From CAVVGZ01 sp963841845 (GTDB lineage: Bacteria; Chloroflexota; Anaerolineae; Anaerolineales; Anaerolineaceae): DNA of 64,000 nt. Where the stretch lies: assembly GCA_963841845.1 (NCBI GenBank), contig CAWJEG010000007.1:1-64000 (forward strand), given 5' to 3'. Below the pieces are notes generated by a model. The model was not told the origin of the DNA. It ran no database searches and saw only the letters and a list, made by a program, of their open reading frames with translations. The translations under genes and the position numbers were made by a program. Shown here one piece after another: positions 44,597 to 54,195 of this stretch. The number at the start of each line of letters is the position of its first letter. Position 1 is the first letter of the stretch.

Positions 44597-46828
44597 TTGA
44601 AAACGCCAAGATCGAATATTTCCAATATATCTAAACTTAGTTTAATAAATTTCACCAATCGTTTTTTCATGGTGATCTTGCTCATCCTGGTGTTATCTTT
44701 ATCAATTCAAGGATGGGTTTCAGCGGCACCAGTTGTCCAAAGAACGGATAGGGTTCTGAATGTTAACAGTAATACCGATTCCATTGATATAACTCCTGGT
44801 GATGGCCTATGTGTCGATTCAGAAGGAATGTGTACCCTGCGGGCAGCTATCATGGAAGCTAATTCTTCCCATCGTGAGGTGGAAATACAATTGCCGGGTG
44901 GCATCTACACTCTGGGAATTCCTGGCGCTAACGAGGATGGGGCAGTCTCTGGTGACCTGGACATTTTTCAATCGATGAACATCCGCGCTACTGGCAGTGG
45001 GCGCCCCATTATCCAGGCGGGAACCGACCCTACCGATGGCATCGACCGGGTTTTCCATATCCAGGGGTCAAATGCAGAAGAACCTATCCGGGTCAGATTA
45101 CAGGATATCACCATCCAGTTCGGTCAGGCACCCACAGGTACACAATTTCCGGAAAATTCTGGTGGAGGAATTTTGATTGAGGGATACACCAAAACATCTA
45201 TCAAGAACACAACAATCAGTCAAAATTCAGCTCTGGATCCACAGGGTCAGGGAGGTGGTATCCTGGCATGCGGCGCAGATTGCAGCGAAGACCAGGAGGG
45301 CGAACTCATCCTCGAAAACTCCAGGATTACACAGAATACGGCAGGAGGTACTGGCGGAGGTCTTGTCCTAAAAAACCTGGAAAACTTCGAGATCAGGAAT
45401 AGTTCTATCCTGGATAATAAAAGCCAGAATGATGGGGGCGGCATCGCCATCAGCGAAATAGACGATAATAGTGCAATCCTTGGATCAACAATTGCATATA
45501 ACCAGTCGCAATTTGGTGGTGGAGTAATCATCCAAGGCAGCGAGATTTTGCTTGCTAATAGTACCGTAAGTAATAATTTAGCCGAAAACGACGCCGCCGG
45601 AATATACGCTCAAGAAGCCACCCTGACCATCCTGAACGCCACAATTGCAAACAACAAATCAAACGGCACTGCCGGGGGTATCTATGTAAAAAATGCAGAT
45701 GTGGAAATTGGCAGCAGCATCCTGGCAGGTAATTCGGCAGATGAAGCGCCTGATTGCTTCGAGGAAAATGGCTTGGATTCATTAGGATATAATCTCGTTC
45801 AGGATACCAACAGTTGTTCATCGGTTTTTGATGAAGGGGGGGATTTACGAGGAGCAGATCCGCTCCTGGCACCCCTGGCAGATAACGGTGGTGATACCCT
45901 AACTCATGCCCTGGATATTTCCAGTCCCGGTGCGCACCTCATTCCAATTGGAACCAATCAATGCGGGACAGATGTCCAAAGCGACCAGCGTGGCAGACCC
46001 CGCCCAGGGGATTTAGACCCCTCCGATTTTTGCGAAATGGGTGCCTGGGAAGCCCAGAGTGATGACTACAATCTACCTCCCACGGAAACAAATACTGCCA
46101 CTACCACCGCCACTGAGGAGATCACCGCAACACCTTCCGAGACTCCGACCATCACTGAGACCGGGACTTCCACCTATACTGCCACCGCCACTGAGACAGA
46201 AACCTCAACTCTGACTCCAACCAATACTGCAACCGTTACCTACACTCCAACAGCATCCTTAACGGCGACAATTACACCTACCCGCACTGCTACTCAAACA
46301 TTAACTCGTACTCGGACAGCTACTTCAACCGGCACTGCCACACTAACCAGGACACCTAAACCGACAAGAACACGCACACCAACCAGCACAGTTACCCACA
46401 CCCGTACCCCAACCAAAAAACCTACCAGGACCTCTACCCCTGACCCAAGGATTACTCCTGGTAATACCCTGACAAGTTCACCGACCTCCTCATCACAATA
46501 TTACCCTCCAGCAACCTGGACCCCGATACCTGAGTTTCCAACCTCAACCTACACCATCATTCCTACAACACCAGCTTACTTTACAGCCATCGTCCAGACT
46601 CATACCCCTACTCCATCGCTTACTCCTGTGGGAGGAATCCAAATTTACACGCCAGTCAATCCATCAGCGACTGAAACACCTCAGCAAGGTTTTGCCCAGC
46701 GTTTCTTCAGCCAGCCATGGGTGCTGATTCTGGTTGCCGTAGTCAGCGGTATACTCGGATTGATCGTAATTGGTGTAATTTTATGGCTGCTGTTTATGGA
46801 TAAATCAGACGAGGATGAATCAGAATGA
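44597..46828 (+). CDS. Cell-surface right-handed beta-helix protein with Thr/Pro stalk
   Basis: 743 aa from a TTG at 44597, chosen because GGGAGG (44583-44588) is eight bases upstream and a signal peptide (FFMVILLILVLSLSIQGWVSAA) follows; a GTG at 44528 lacks this. The N-terminal domain has a CSLREAI-like start (GDGLCVDSEGMCTLRAAI) and repeated Asn/Ser/Gly turns of a parallel beta-helix ('choice-of-anchor Q' class) with GGGI repeats. Residues about 490-640 are Thr/Pro/Ser-rich low complexity, a likely stalk. A C-terminal membrane segment (VLILVAVVSGILGLIVIGVILWLL) and acidic tail anchor it to the membrane, exposing the helix outside. Ligand unknown. Confidence 0.8.
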   Translation: MKTPRSNISNISKLSLINFTNRFFMVILLILVLSLSIQGWVSAAPVVQRTDRVLNVNSNTDSIDITPGDGLCVDSEGMCTLRAAIMEANSSHREVEIQLPGGIYTLGIPGANEDGAVSGDLDIFQSMNIRATGSGRPIIQAGTDPTDGIDRVFHIQGSNAEEPIRVRLQDITIQFGQAPTGTQFPENSGGGILIEGYTKTSIKNTTISQNSALDPQGQGGGILACGADCSEDQEGELILENSRITQNTAGGTGGGLVLKNLENFEIRNSSILDNKSQNDGGGIAISEIDDNSAILGSTIAYNQSQFGGGVIIQGSEILLANSTVSNNLAENDAAGIYAQEATLTILNATIANNKSNGTAGGIYVKNADVEIGSSILAGNSADEAPDCFEENGLDSLGYNLVQDTNSCSSVFDEGGDLRGADPLLAPLADNGGDTLTHALDISSPGAHLIPIGTNQCGTDVQSDQRGRPRPGDLDPSDFCEMGAWEAQSDDYNLPPTETNTATTTATEEITATPSETPTITETGTSTYTATATETETSTLTPTNTATVTYTPTASLTATITPTRTATQTLTRTRTATSTGTATLTRTPKPTRTRTPTSTVTHTRTPTKKPTRTSTPDPRITPGNTLTSSPTSSSQYYPPATWTPIPEFPTSTYTIIPTTPAYFTAIVQTHTPTPSLTPVGGIQIYTPVNPSATETPQQGFAQRFFSQPWVLILVAVVSGILGLIVIGVILWLLFMDKSDEDESE

Positions 46829-46840
46829 TCCATTTAATGG

Positions 46841-48643
46841 TTATCTGCTTTTGGTCATCGCTGCCAAACGTGTTTTAATATGTGCAATCCGATGATCCAG
46901 GTGATCCGGATCAAAATAGCAGGCGGGTATCGGGGTGTAGGTCAGGTTTGGAGAGAAATATGGATCATCGTTCATAATCCATTCTTCCATCTGATCATAT
47001 CCCCTCAGGATATCTTTTGTAGGTGTTTTATATCCCCGCGATGCGCCTTCATAATGTATTAATGCTGCGTGGGGGTTATATAAAATGCGGTAACCCTTTT
47101 TAAGCAACCTTAAGCAAATTTCCACGTCGCTGAATACGAGTTGGTATCCTTCGTCGTATCCTCCCGCCATCTCAAATACATCCCTGCGAAACATCTGGCA
47201 GGCTCCAGTTACTGCGCTGACATTGCGGTACCAGTCCACGCTCCCCAGCAAACCATGATAGTGTTCAGGTGTGTTGAGATAGAGATGTCCAACATATCCC
47301 TGCAATCCCATGACAAGGCCTGCATGTTGAAGGCATCTGTCAGGTCGGATTAATTTGGTGCCCACCACACCAATATCGGGGATTAACACCCATTGCGATA
47401 GTTCGGACAACCAGTCCGGATATTGGACTTCCATGTCATTGTTTATGAATAAAAACAGCTCCCCATTGGCTTGTGCAGCACCTAGATTATTGGCTTTTGA
47501 ATAATTAAACGGTTCATTATATTCAATCCACCTGACGGGGTGGGCTAACACCTGTTCCTCATAAAAAGGGATTACTGCCGGGTCTGTACTGCCGTTGTCT
47601 ACTAGAATAATTTCGAAATTGGGATATTCAGTAAGAGCGAAAATGGATTTCAGTAATTTCTGTAATTTCTGCAACTGATTTTTTGTTGGAATAATAATAG
47701 AAACCATTGGCTGCGGGGTTTTCCACTGGATGTGAGGGGATCCGTGCTTAACTGAAAATCGCCCTGTTTCCAATCCATTTCTGGATAAGTGCCGTTCGAA
47801 CAATTCCTTCACATCAGACTGTGACCATTCGGCTTCCCGGTATAGATGGACAAGAGCCCGGGGTATATGGATAATGGACTGATTTTCCTGGCAGATTCTC
47901 AACTGCAACTCCCATTCCTGAACCAAAAAATCAGTATTCGGGTTAATTTCCAGCAAAAACTCTTGAGCGCTATTCAAAGATAGGATTGAGCGCGAGAGAT
48001 AATTGGTAGAAAGGTGCATCTCCGGTGAATACTTCCCGGGTTTGAAATGGGGTAAAGGACGTTTGTCGCCTTCATTCTTTGTATCGGAATCCGGGTAATA
48101 TACGGCTGATCCCGGTGAAACCTGGTAAGCCTTGAGAAAACACTCCAGAAAAAACCTTGAAAATTGATCGCCCGCAACACAGCACACGAAATACTCAGTC
48201 AAGCAGTATGCTGTAAAAGATTCCAGGCTGATTGTGGATGTATGGATCACCACAACACGCTCTTGATTATCTTTAGGGATTAGTTTTTTGCAGTCGGCTG
48301 TATTATCAGATTCAGTAAGCATTACCAGGCGCCATTGATCAGTCCGCTGGGCACATATGGACTGAATGGTCCTTGACGATGTTTCTGTTTGTCCAGGCAT
48401 TATCGGCAGAAAAAAGGTGACCTGCGGGTTCTCCCCTGGCACAACCTCCTGGTTTTGAAGCCATTCATCCTGTAACTTGAGAAACTCGGGGTATGATCCT
48501 TCGGATTTGCGGATAACAAAACGTGTGTAAATCCTGGTTGCATTGATCTTATGATAAAGCGAACGAAAAAAAAGTTCCAGCGCCGTATCTGGCGGGAAGA
48601 AGATCCAGAATAACCCCCTGATTTTACCGAGAAATGAATACAT
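46841..48643 (-). CDS. Family 2 glycosyltransferase, two-domain
   Basis: 600 aa. The C-terminal half is a canonical GT2 domain: VSIIIPTKNQLQKLQKLL, IILVDNGSTDPAV, LFINNDMEVQYPDWL (metal-binding DM) and GAFRRDVFE-like CQMFRRDVFEMAGGYDEGY. The N-terminal 310 residues resemble a second, degenerate GT-A domain. It likely adds sugars to the polysaccharide made by this locus. It is the last gene of a long leftward operon. Confidence 0.88.
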   Translation of the reverse strand: MYSFLGKIRGLFWIFFPPDTALELFFRSLYHKINATRIYTRFVIRKSEGSYPEFLKLQDEWLQNQEVVPGENPQVTFFLPIMPGQTETSSRTIQSICAQRTDQWRLVMLTESDNTADCKKLIPKDNQERVVVIHTSTISLESFTAYCLTEYFVCCVAGDQFSRFFLECFLKAYQVSPGSAVYYPDSDTKNEGDKRPLPHFKPGKYSPEMHLSTNYLSRSILSLNSAQEFLLEINPNTDFLVQEWELQLRICQENQSIIHIPRALVHLYREAEWSQSDVKELFERHLSRNGLETGRFSVKHGSPHIQWKTPQPMVSIIIPTKNQLQKLQKLLKSIFALTEYPNFEIILVDNGSTDPAVIPFYEEQVLAHPVRWIEYNEPFNYSKANNLGAAQANGELFLFINNDMEVQYPDWLSELSQWVLIPDIGVVGTKLIRPDRCLQHAGLVMGLQGYVGHLYLNTPEHYHGLLGSVDWYRNVSAVTGACQMFRRDVFEMAGGYDEGYQLVFSDVEICLRLLKKGYRILYNPHAALIHYEGASRGYKTPTKDILRGYDQMEEWIMNDDPYFSPNLTYTPIPACYFDPDHLDHRIAHIKTRLAAMTKSR

Positions 48644-48648
48644 TCAGA

Positions 48649-48936
48649 TCAGTTCTCAATACCATCAAGAGGATCTTTTATCGGAATTGTTAATTCTCCC
48701 TTACTCATCCCATGTTGTATCCAATGATACAGGGGGCAGATATCCAAAGTAATGACTTCGGGATGTTTTGAGATATAGGTATTTGTATCAAAATTTTGGT
48801 TCGGGTTCCGTCCTTCCTTCCAACCGGTTTTACAATAATGTACAAGCGGGTCAATTTTCAGACTTGCTAAATCAGGGTTGCTTTGTAAATAGTATTCCGG
48901 ATCAAATTGCTGCGAAGCATTGATACTTTCAAACAT
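48649..48936 (-). CDS. Small protein with two 'YYL-NPD / HY-G-EGR' repeats
   Basis: 95 aa. Two copies of a motif seen fused to glycosyltransferases and sulfotransferases of surface polysaccharide clusters: FDPEYYLQSNPDLASL then DPLVHYCKTGWKEGRNPN, and FDTNTYISKHPEV then CPLYHWIQHGMSKGE. It occurs here as a separate gene five bases before the 600-aa glycosyltransferase, so it probably acts with it. Function unknown; structural or carbohydrate-binding role is inferred. Confidence 0.65.
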   Translation of the reverse strand: MFESINASQQFDPEYYLQSNPDLASLKIDPLVHYCKTGWKEGRNPNQNFDTNTYISKHPEVITLDICPLYHWIQHGMSKGELTIPIKDPLDGIEN

Positions 48937-48991
48937 CTGGCGATTTTTTCTATACTGCTTGATGAATAATAGTATCTCTAATATGCCACTA

Positions 48992-50119
48992 TTAATTCTT
49001 AATCAACTGCCGGGATCGCCGGCTTCCAGGGGGGGCTAACAAATCCCGTAAACGGCGTGTGTTTTCCACCATCTTCCAGGCTTTGCCATTTATTAAATCA
49101 TATTTGATATTGTAGCTGACTTCCGTAGAAAAAATGTCGTATTCACCTGTAAGTTTAATAAAATCTTTAGTATTAAAGTTATTATGCTCACGGATTTTTG
49201 TTGCCCGTTCCGGATTATTGATTGCCTCAAACAGCAAATTTAACCCAAAAAGTTTGTGTACCATGCTCGGCCCCGTATCGACAGACAATCTTCCAAGCGC
49301 ATACAAAATATCTGCATTAGACTCATTGACGTATTTGGATGCAGCTGGAAAAATTCTTACAAATTCGTCCGTATTGGAAATATGCCGGTAATTATTTAAC
49401 AATTGCAATTTTTCAAAATGATCCCTGATGCGCGCGTCTGGACGGTTTCCGCTAACATTTTTTTCGTCTGCCCTGACTCTGAAACGGACTAATCTCTCTT
49501 GAAGGATAAATATTTCATATGTCAAACAGAGTCTTATCCAAAAATTCAGGTCAGGCAATTGGGCTAATCCCGCCATTGGAGTATGACGATGCGAATAACA
49601 TTTTTTTCGAATTAAGAGGCTGGGATGGCACAATCCATTTCCATGATAAAAAAAGTAGTTCAGCCATTCATATCGTGTTCGGTTTGGTTGATCAAAAACT
49701 TGATAATACTTGTGGTTTTTATCCAAAAACGGCCGGTCTTCTTCGTCAATTATCGTAACTAATGAAAAAACAGCACCGACCTGCGGATTTTCCTCAAGAA
49801 CAGACATTTGCTTTTCAAGTCTTTGTTTTTCCCACATGTCATCGGAGTGATGAATACCAACAAATTCACACTGCGCAATATTCCTGATAACATCAATCAT
49901 ACTAATCCCTTTTCGATTAACTTCATTCCGATATACACGGATGCGTGGATCGTTAAAGCTTTCTATTATCTCCCAGGAATTATCTGTGGACCCATCATCC
50001 AGGATAATTAATTCATAATCCTTATAGGTCTGATCCAACACACTCTGGATTGATTTACGAAGGTACTTTGCATGATTATAAGAGGTAAGAACGACAGAGA
50101 TCTTTGGGATATTGGACAT
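48992..50119 (-). CDS. Family 2 glycosyltransferase
   Basis: 375 aa. GT-A domain in the first half: ISVVLTSYNHAKYLRKSI, LIILDDGSTDNSWEI, FVGIHHSDDMWEKQRLEKQ (DD metal motif region) and HGNGLCHPSLLIRKKCY. The C-terminal 160 residues are helical and less conserved. A sugar transferase of the polysaccharide locus; donor and acceptor unknown. Confidence 0.88.
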   Translation of the reverse strand: MSNIPKISVVLTSYNHAKYLRKSIQSVLDQTYKDYELIILDDGSTDNSWEIIESFNDPRIRVYRNEVNRKGISMIDVIRNIAQCEFVGIHHSDDMWEKQRLEKQMSVLEENPQVGAVFSLVTIIDEEDRPFLDKNHKYYQVFDQPNRTRYEWLNYFFYHGNGLCHPSLLIRKKCYSHRHTPMAGLAQLPDLNFWIRLCLTYEIFILQERLVRFRVRADEKNVSGNRPDARIRDHFEKLQLLNNYRHISNTDEFVRIFPAASKYVNESNADILYALGRLSVDTGPSMVHKLFGLNLLFEAINNPERATKIREHNNFNTKDFIKLTGEYDIFSTEVSYNIKYDLINGKAWKMVENTRRLRDLLAPPGSRRSRQLIKN

Positions 50120-50206
50120 CAGTAGGCCTGCTCTAAAAACAAATTAATTTTATGCAATATTCTGATACCACAAGAACACCCAACCATTTTCGGATATTTA
50201 TTCCCA

Positions 50207-51202
50207 TCAATTTATCTCTTCTTTATGGAATGGTGGAAAAAATCCCGTCTTGTCATCGGGATCAGCAGACACTTGTTTGCACAAGTCTGCATATACATTC
50301 TTATCGTAAACTTGCTTTAATCCTTTTAATGGAAATTCCCTTGTCCCAAATCTTTTTTTATAAAATGCGACGGAATCATTATCATGACGCCCGCCCCCTA
50401 AATTATAGTAAGGCACTCTTATTGATTTAAAATAATTTAACGCATACCAGGTCAGGATGGTACCATAACGCCGTCCTTCATCCACGCTGATATTAAACAG
50501 AGAATCTCCAAAATATTTTGTGTAAACTAATACTTCAACTGCAATTATTCTTCCATTTTCTTTGATACCGAACAAAAATGAATTCTCTCCACTTACGATT
50601 GCTGACAATGTCTCCAAACTAAATGAATAAATGGAAGAAGCATTCCGAGATTTTATGAAATCATGGTAATTATCTAAGAAGAAATCCGTTAGTAGCTGTT
50701 TATCCAGGGTGATTTTTAGACGTTCTTCATCCCAACGATTTAATTGGTTTTTTCTGCCTTTCAATAAATTAGCATATAACTCTTCTACAGATAACGTAAG
50801 ATCAAAAACAAATATTTTGTTATATTCATAAACATCATTTGGGTTAAAATAACTTGGATCGCTTAAAATTGGATTGATTCCAAAATAACCACATACATAT
50901 TGCTGTTGAACAGAAAACCTTTTCCAGTGGCTTTGAAATTCAGGGCAAGGTCCCGTGCCCACAAATCCGGGAAAACCAAAAGGTGTCACAACATCCTTGT
51001 ATCCCCTGTAATAGCGCTCGCAAATTGGGCAAACAATCCGAATATTGCCATCATTGTATGTATATAAATAGGTATCTAAACCATGTGTTAAATGCATTGC
51101 ATGGCTACTTTCCCATGTATGCGCAAACGAATGGGGGATACCAATTAAGGCTCGATCCCATTCTGTTCGATCAGATAACGGGACTAATCTCTCAAAGATC
51201 AT
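50207..51202 (-). CDS. FemAB/GNAT-fold transferase
   Basis: 331 aa. C-terminal GNAT-like domain with the FemAB-type pattern: SFLFGIKENGRIIAVEVLVYT, LFNISVDEGRRYGTILTWYALNYFKS and the hallmark YYNLGGGRHDNDSVAFYKKRFG. FemA-like enzymes transfer amino acids from aminoacyl-tRNA to peptidoglycan, and many relatives acylate sugars or lipids. Here the context of aminosugar synthesis suggests amide formation on a polysaccharide. A second such gene lies at 56511. Substrate unknown. Confidence 0.78.
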   Translation of the reverse strand: MIFERLVPLSDRTEWDRALIGIPHSFAHTWESSHAMHLTHGLDTYLYTYNDGNIRIVCPICERYYRGYKDVVTPFGFPGFVGTGPCPEFQSHWKRFSVQQQYVCGYFGINPILSDPSYFNPNDVYEYNKIFVFDLTLSVEELYANLLKGRKNQLNRWDEERLKITLDKQLLTDFFLDNYHDFIKSRNASSIYSFSLETLSAIVSGENSFLFGIKENGRIIAVEVLVYTKYFGDSLFNISVDEGRRYGTILTWYALNYFKSIRVPYYNLGGGRHDNDSVAFYKKRFGTREFPLKGLKQVYDKNVYADLCKQVSADPDDKTGFFPPFHKEEIN

Positions 51203-51310
51203 AATCTCTTTCTTTATTGAAGGTCAGACAAGGATATAAAATATGTATGTATTGGGTGAATCAAACATCTGATTTCGATTAGACCCTGAATTTTTACCAT
51301 AATAGTATCC

Positions 51311-52270
51311 TTACCTTGACTGTAATATTTTTAATACATAAAAGACAATTCTCTCCATATCATGGGTTGAATAACGCTGATCGATCGGTAAGGGAACCAG
51401 TTCTCTGGCCAAATGAGACTCAAATGAATTTTCTTCCGTGATGGAAATTACATTTTTCCAGTATTGGGCTACAAATATCTTGTTCTCAATAAGTCTTTCT
51501 CTCAGACCACGTGCTTGTGAATAAAAGGGATATACCATAGGGACTTGAACACCATCCCAATTCACGGAAAGTCGGTTATATATCCCAAGGTTATCATGAA
51601 GAAACTGATAATTCCTAATCCTCTTTTTAGCTGATTCTTGATAATTTATATTTTTCAACAAGCGGCTTGTAAGCAAAGACATTTTCCTTATCGGTGTTTG
51701 CCTTAATCGACTTTCATTGGCACGATAATAGGAATATCCGCTTTCTGGATCATCTTCAATTCGTAAGAGTAAGTGAGCCATACGGTCAATCGATTTGTCT
51801 GTCTCTTGGTTCATTTCAATGGTTGGATTGGTGTAAAGATAAGCCCCATCCGGCACACCAAAGAATTTCCTTGCCGAATAAAAAGAGTCAACACCAATTA
51901 ATGGGAAGGAAAAAAATGATTGGGCATTGTCAACGATTAAGTTTGGGACTATTTTCCCCAGATCCTGGATTAGGGCATCTTTCAGGCCAAAGTAATTAAC
52001 CGCAAGAAATGCTTCATTCTCCTCTATTGTTGAATAATCAAACTTTGGTTCGAGACATTCATTCACAGAATAAAACTTGTAATCTATAGCAAGTTGCGTC
52101 AAAGGTCGTAATAATGTATCACAGATATAATATGGCAGATATACTCTGGTTGCATTTTTCTCTCGAAGAACAACCTCAAAGGCGTTCGTTGCCGTATTTA
52201 AACGTACAGCTTCTCGATGATATTCTGGTCCATCCCTTAATTCAAGTTCGAAAAAGCCACCAATGGCCAC
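51311..52270 (-). CDS. DegT-like PLP-dependent aminotransferase, divergent and short
   Basis: 319 aa, about 40-60 residues shorter than typical DegT/DnrJ/EryC1 enzymes. Fold-type I PLP family features remain: VYLPYYICDTLLRPL, PNLIVDNAQSFF (PLP-ring Asp) and SARKFFGVPDGAYL with the likely PLP Lys. The spacing differs from ordinary DegT enzymes and no clear family name fits. It probably forms or modifies an aminosugar, or another PLP reaction, for the polysaccharide. Flanked by FemAB and the adenylating enzyme. Confidence 0.65.
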   Translation of the reverse strand: MAIGGFFELELRDGPEYHREAVRLNTATNAFEVVLREKNATRVYLPYYICDTLLRPLTQLAIDYKFYSVNECLEPKFDYSTIEENEAFLAVNYFGLKDALIQDLGKIVPNLIVDNAQSFFSFPLIGVDSFYSARKFFGVPDGAYLYTNPTIEMNQETDKSIDRMAHLLLRIEDDPESGYSYYRANESRLRQTPIRKMSLLTSRLLKNINYQESAKKRIRNYQFLHDNLGIYNRLSVNWDGVQVPMVYPFYSQARGLRERLIENKIFVAQYWKNVISITEENSFESHLARELVPLPIDQRYSTHDMERIVFYVLKILQSR

Positions 52271-52350
52271 GTTTTAATCCTTCAAATCCATGAAAATTTA
52301 GTCTCCAGGAATTCAGCTGACCACCTATCTCCTAAATGTGTACATTTACA

Positions 52351-54156
52351 TTAATTTCCGATTGTTCCATCTAAAACCACAGCCTGATCCGCAACCGTTG
52401 GCGCACCAAACAAATCAATCAATAGTATCGACCGGTTAAAAATTGCCTCTAACTTAATGTGAATCAATGTGGCAAGCATCGAGTCGCCGCCCAAGTCCCG
52501 AAAACGTTGGTTAACACCCACCTCTGCCTTATCTAGGACTTGCATCCAAACCTCGCAAATAATTTTTTCGGTGTTGGTTCGGGGGGGGATAATTACAGAC
52601 TGAGATTGAGATGGGATCCCTGTATCTAAAAATAATCCAAGTTTCTCTGCCAGCCCAATTCTTTGTATTTTTCCGGTAGAGCCCTTTGGTATTTCATCAA
52701 GCCTGATTATTTGTGCCGGTACTTTAAAGGGGGCCAATCTCGCTGCAATATGCCTGCGCAAATCACTATCAGTAACTTTTGGATCATTCAGGACCACAGC
52801 TACCGCAATATCCTCTCCCAAATTTATATCAGGGATTCCAAATGTGACTGCCTGTATAACTGCAGGATGGTCTAGTAATACTTCATCTACTTCCCTTGGA
52901 GAAATTTTCTCTCCACCCCTGTTGATGATTTCTTTAAGGCGACCGGTGATAAACAGGTATCCATCTTTATCGAAATAGCCCTGGTCCCCGGTGCGAAACC
53001 AGCCATCAATATATGACTTTTGATTTGCCAGGGGATTATTTCGATAACCCAATGTTACATTTGACCCTTGAATAACAATCTCACCAAGTTTACCTGGTGG
53101 CAAAAGCATACTATCATCTTCAGACATAATAGCAATTTTTGGTCCTGCTGGCAGCCCTACCGATCCAGGTTTGCGCTCTCGGGGCGGGAGAGGATTACTG
53201 GCCATTTGATGGGAAGCCTCAGTCATGCCATAAGACTCTATCACCGGCGCATGGAAAGTTTGCTCCAGTCCCTTCATCGTGGCTGGAGCCAGGGAAGATG
53301 ATGAGGATCGTAAGAAACGAAGCGGATTCCTGTTTATAGTCTCCTTGTTTTGATCCGACCGGCTAAGAATGGATTGGTGCATGGTTGGCACAGCTGTGTA
53401 CCAGGTTGGACGAAATAGTTCCAGCCACTTATAAAACTCGGTTGCTAGAAATCCAGGTGTACATGCAACGCTCGCTCCAGCCATCGTTGTAGCAAGAACT
53501 GCAGCCATCAGGCCATGGATGTGAAAAAGTGGCATTATATTCATACACCTGTCAGCTGGGGTGAGATTGAGTGTGGTCATGATATGGTGTGCTGAGCTGC
53601 ATAGATTCTTTTGGGTGAGAGGAACAATCTTTGGCCGTGAGGTGGTTCCCGATGTGTGCAAGATCAGGGCGTCATCACTCTTCTTTGCCAGCCCTCCTTC
53701 ACTTGCTGCTGGATAATGACCACCGCCCTCAATTGTGTATATTCCTTCAGGCTGGTTTTTTAGCTGGGACAACTCCAGCACCTGGATATTTAGCCTGGTT
53801 GCTGCCAAAATTGCCGGGGAGCTGCTTCCCTTCTGTATCAACAGCGCCCTGGCATTGAGGTCTGAGAGATAGAAATCAAATTCAGCTTCAGTGTAACCCG
53901 GGTTCAAAGGCGCACATGCGCAAGCACAAGAGGTTGATAAAAATGCCGCTGCCAACATGGGTCCGTTGGGAAGGACAAGGGCAGCACAATCCTGGCGGCC
54001 AATCCCATATTTATTTAGTGCTGCAACCGAACTCACTATGTGCTCATAGAGTAGCTTGTAAGTTATCGGGGAATTCTGCAATCCAATGATAGCAGCAGTA
54101 TCAGGGGTGTGTTCAGCAATATTACGGATAGCCTCATGTATTGTTAGTGAATTCAT
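52351..54156 (-). CDS. Acyl/aminoacyl-adenylating enzyme with C-terminal carrier domain
   Basis: 601 aa. ANL-family core: LILHTSGTTSRPKIVPLTQKNL (P-loop), ESYGMTEASHQMASN, GWFRTGDQGYFDKDGYLFITGRLKEIINRGGEKISPREVD and GKIQRI with the C-terminal Lys. A phosphopantetheine-binding carrier domain follows, with Ser in RFRDLGGDSMLATL. It should activate an acid and load it on its own carrier. In this locus the acid would be destined for an aminosugar, e.g. through a FemAB/GNAT enzyme. Substrate unknown: acyl, hydroxyacyl and amino acids are all possible. Confidence 0.85.
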   Translation of the reverse strand: MNSLTIHEAIRNIAEHTPDTAAIIGLQNSPITYKLLYEHIVSSVAALNKYGIGRQDCAALVLPNGPMLAAAFLSTSCACACAPLNPGYTEAEFDFYLSDLNARALLIQKGSSSPAILAATRLNIQVLELSQLKNQPEGIYTIEGGGHYPAASEGGLAKKSDDALILHTSGTTSRPKIVPLTQKNLCSSAHHIMTTLNLTPADRCMNIMPLFHIHGLMAAVLATTMAGASVACTPGFLATEFYKWLELFRPTWYTAVPTMHQSILSRSDQNKETINRNPLRFLRSSSSSLAPATMKGLEQTFHAPVIESYGMTEASHQMASNPLPPRERKPGSVGLPAGPKIAIMSEDDSMLLPPGKLGEIVIQGSNVTLGYRNNPLANQKSYIDGWFRTGDQGYFDKDGYLFITGRLKEIINRGGEKISPREVDEVLLDHPAVIQAVTFGIPDINLGEDIAVAVVLNDPKVTDSDLRRHIAARLAPFKVPAQIIRLDEIPKGSTGKIQRIGLAEKLGLFLDTGIPSQSQSVIIPPRTNTEKIICEVWMQVLDKAEVGVNQRFRDLGGDSMLATLIHIKLEAIFNRSILLIDLFGAPTVADQAVVLDGTIGN

Positions 54157-54195
54157 TAAATAGTTATTTCCTTTTTATAGATTTCTATCCTGGAG

